Source of the DNA: DATBAX01 sp963723765
GTDB taxonomy: Bacteria > Acidobacteriota > Terriglobia > Terriglobales > Acidobacteriaceae
Length of the DNA: 64,000 nucleotides
Direction: 5' to 3'
NCBI GenBank assembly: GCA_963723765.1
Contig: CAVRSD010000011.1
Coordinates: 124,001-188,000 of the forward strand
The notes under the pieces are model-generated. The model ran no database searches. It saw nothing but the letters and a program-made list of their open reading frames with translations, and was not told where the DNA came from. Positions 62,224-64,000 of this stretch are shown in pieces (position 1 is the first letter of the stretch; every line of letters begins with the position of its first letter). The translations under genes were made by a program, and so were the position numbers.

Positions 62224-62317
62224 GTACACCTTTTCGTTTGCCAGTGGTTACGGGCATGCGCTCCTTAGGCTTTGGTATCCGGAGACGGGCAACGGATGCA
62301 ATCACTCGACAGCTCCA

Positions 62318-64000
62318 CTACTTTATCGGCGACCACTCCCGGCATTCCAGCGCACTGATTGGCGAGGTCAGGGGAGGGCCGAGTTTGAAGCGAATTACTG
62401 CGTCCGAGGTCGAACAAAAGCTTCTTGTTCCAGTGTTGCCGCCGACAGGAGTGCCAACTACTACAAATTCGTCGCAGCGTTGTTTCTTGCAAGTAGCCGT
62501 AATACTAAATTGGAATCCGGACTTCGTGCACCAGACGCCCGACGTACAACTTGCATTTCCCAGGCTAGTGTCGATCAAACTCGCGTGGTCGGGTGATCGG
62601 GTGGCGGTTCCGCTGGGGTCTGGACCGAGCGTAGCCAGATCGCGCGCAAAGCCTCTCTGATAAGTACTCGAGTAAATGATTTGCGCGGTGCTTACCAGGC
62701 GTATCGTGCCGACAGCGGACGATTCATTGGCAGCGATTCTTGCCCGTAAGAGGTTAGGAATGGCGATTGCGGCCATCACCAGAACCGCACTGGCGTCCAC
62801 GCCTCCGCTTCTGCTGGTTTCGCGAATCGCATTTTCCTCGCCATACCCATAGATCATGGTTGGCGTAGATTCAGTCGCCGCTTGCGAAAAGGACTCCGCC
62901 AGCCCTGGCAAAACCCGCTGCAAACTCACCGCCGCCATCGCCGTGGGATCCTCGTAGAGCAGGGCAGAGACTTCTGATGAGGGGCCCGGCGGCAGCGACG
63001 CCAGAAACTTCTTAGACTTGGCCAGCGATTCACCCGTCTGATGAAGACGAATTGCCTCGGCGACCGCTTCGTGACTGGACGCGATGACCAGATACCCGTC
63101 CACAAATGCATAGCTTATTTCGATGGTCTTCTGCTGCGCAGAAGGGATTCGCAGCAAATGGTAGGTGACTCCCCCGTCCTGCGACTGCTGCGCGCTAACG
63201 TGTGCTAGAGCCAGCAAGGTAGTAAACGTTGCCTGCAAACGATCCGGATCTTTGACCCTGAGTATGGCCTTCCATACAGAACTTGGTTGCGCGAAACTGT
63301 CCACCTCATAGGTAATCTCTCCTCCGAGATGGCCGAGCAGATCTTCCTTCAAACTGAGTTTCAGTGCGTGTTCCATTTGCGCAATGTTCGCGAGGGCATT
63401 GGGATTGGAGGAAGTGGCGAGATCCTTAACGTCCTCGAAGATTTGTGACGGATCCTTTAACAGGACCGCTCCCGCGAGCACTGCCTTGGGCGAAACGAAA
63501 TCCAGGCTGCCCATGGGACCGGGCGCCGCCAGCCAGGACGCCACTCCATGCCGCGGGCCGGTGAAACTTAACTCCATCTGACTCGCTGCCTGTCCGTCTC
63601 CACTCCTATGCTCCCAAATCAAATACTTTGCATCGGCAAACCCGGTGCGCTGGAGAATGATTTTGTTCTGCTCGTTTCCCGCTGGAAGCTGGCTCAGAAG
63701 TTTTTGGAAGTCCACGCCCCCCACGGCTGTCGTACCGCCTTCATAGGCTTGCGCCAGTCGCTGCCCAAACGGAGTTGGCACAAACTCCCGCGCCTTCCGG
63801 TCCACCTGAGCATTGAAGCTGCGGAGTGTGGCCACATCAAGCGCACCGGCCACCAAGTCGGGACGCACCAGGACCACGAGTCCTTGCGCTGCGCCTGTGT
63901 CTTTTGCTGCAGCTAGCTCCTGCACGTTCAATACCCTTATGGACTCCTTCGATTTGCCCGCCACTTCTCTCACCATCTGCTGCAGGAAATCCCTCAGTCC
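62318..64000 (-). CDS. Large protein with a DUF3352-like region and a pilin-like C-terminal helix (5' end beyond window)
   Basis: About 561 codons are visible; the frame is open to the right edge, so the N-terminus is missing. The first ~390 residues resemble DUF3352-type exported proteins of repeated alpha/beta units (LYEDPTAMAAVSLQRVLPGL, DGYLVIASSHEAVAEAIRLH). Near residues 400-450 there is the core of a type II secretion/type IV pseudopilin (AAIAIPNLLRARIAANESSA, then VGTIRLVSTAQIIYSSTYQR) but without the prepilin cleavage site. The tail has Cys pairs (GNASCTSGVWCTKSG). A fusion of two normally separate modules; its role is unknown. Confidence 0.7.
   Translation of the reverse strand, partial: GLRDFLQQMVREVAGKSKESIRVLNVQELAAAKDTGAAQGLVVLVRPDLVAGALDVATLRSFNAQVDRKAREFVPTPFGQRLAQAYEGGTTAVGGVDFQKLLSQLPAGNEQNKIILQRTGFADAKYLIWEHRSGDGQAASQMELSFTGPRHGVASWLAAPGPMGSLDFVSPKAVLAGAVLLKDPSQIFEDVKDLATSSNPNALANIAQMEHALKLSLKEDLLGHLGGEITYEVDSFAQPSSVWKAILRVKDPDRLQATFTTLLALAHVSAQQSQDGGVTYHLLRIPSAQQKTIEISYAFVDGYLVIASSHEAVAEAIRLHQTGESLAKSKKFLASLPPGPSSEVSALLYEDPTAMAAVSLQRVLPGLAESFSQAATESTPTMIYGYGEENAIRETSRSGGVDASAVLVMAAIAIPNLLRARIAANESSAVGTIRLVSTAQIIYSSTYQRGFARDLATLGPDPSGTATRSPDHASLIDTSLGNASCTSGVWCTKSGFQFSITATCKKQRCDEFVVVGTPVGGNTGTRSFCSTSDAVIRFKLGPPLTSPISALECREWSPIK

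Noticed and set aside
1..64000. Defence island, prophage, secondary-metabolite cluster or conjugative element
   Set aside because: No integrase, transposase, phage structural, restriction, Cas, PKS or NRPS gene was seen; the gene content is otherwise housekeeping or exported-enzyme type.

Overview
The window looks like chromosomal DNA of an acidobacterium (Acidobacteriota, probably class Terriglobia), moderately GC-rich, and probably from a draft or metagenome assembly. The reasons are protein family content (ECF sigma factor, HEAT anti-sigma and DUF4097 cluster, several DUF885 peptidases, S53 and S9 peptidases, small Gly-rich secreted proteins) and the gene order ispE / tRNA-Gln / prs / rplY / pth / rpsF / rpsR / rplI. 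No phage, plasmid, CRISPR array, rRNA or secondary-metabolite cluster was seen.

Layout. 0-8 kb: mostly minus-strand genes (spermidine synthase-like membrane protein cut by the left edge, DUF6526, DUF488, selA, HEAT protein, recG). 8-14 kb: a diguanylate cyclase, then a sigma / anti-sigma / DUF4097 / PDZ operon read leftwards. 14-19.4 kb: the leftward housekeeping operon named above. 19.5-28 kb: a ceramidase-like membrane protein, a beta-helix lyase, a class I amidotransferase, a quinone oxidoreductase, a PIN-TRAM protein and a TlpA-type thioredoxin. 28.3-30 kb: ispD, a GxxExxY gene bracketed by inverted repeats, ispF. 31-39 kb: an amidinotransferase-like enzyme, mfd, a DUF885 lipoprotein, galU. 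39-44 kb: purE, purD, then a metal-homeostasis pair (MntR-like repressor and an Nramp transporter with an unusual metal site). 44-49 kb: a Pal/OmpA lipoprotein, DinB, an orphan antitoxin-like gene, DUF5677 and a kumamolisin-like peptidase. 49-64 kb: acnA, hslV-hslU, a fibronectin-like lipoprotein, a FAH-family enzyme, an RNase HI-like protein, an S9 peptidase, a phosphoesterase, a second DUF885 protein and a DUF3352-like/pilin-like fusion cut by the right edge.

Two signals run through the whole window. First, at least nine genes, several of them core, each carry one surplus base (ispE carries two). Because every case is the same type and many lie in short homopolymers, I read them as sequencing or assembly errors, not gene decay; each such gene is given as one CDS with the shift noted. 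Second, many intergenic gaps are filled almost to the base by quasi-palindromic elements made of permuted short words, in several unrelated families. One family brackets a GxxExxY gene inserted between ispD and ispF and also occurs as a gene-free miniature between rpsR and rplI. This is the best candidate here for an undescribed mobile or regulatory system.
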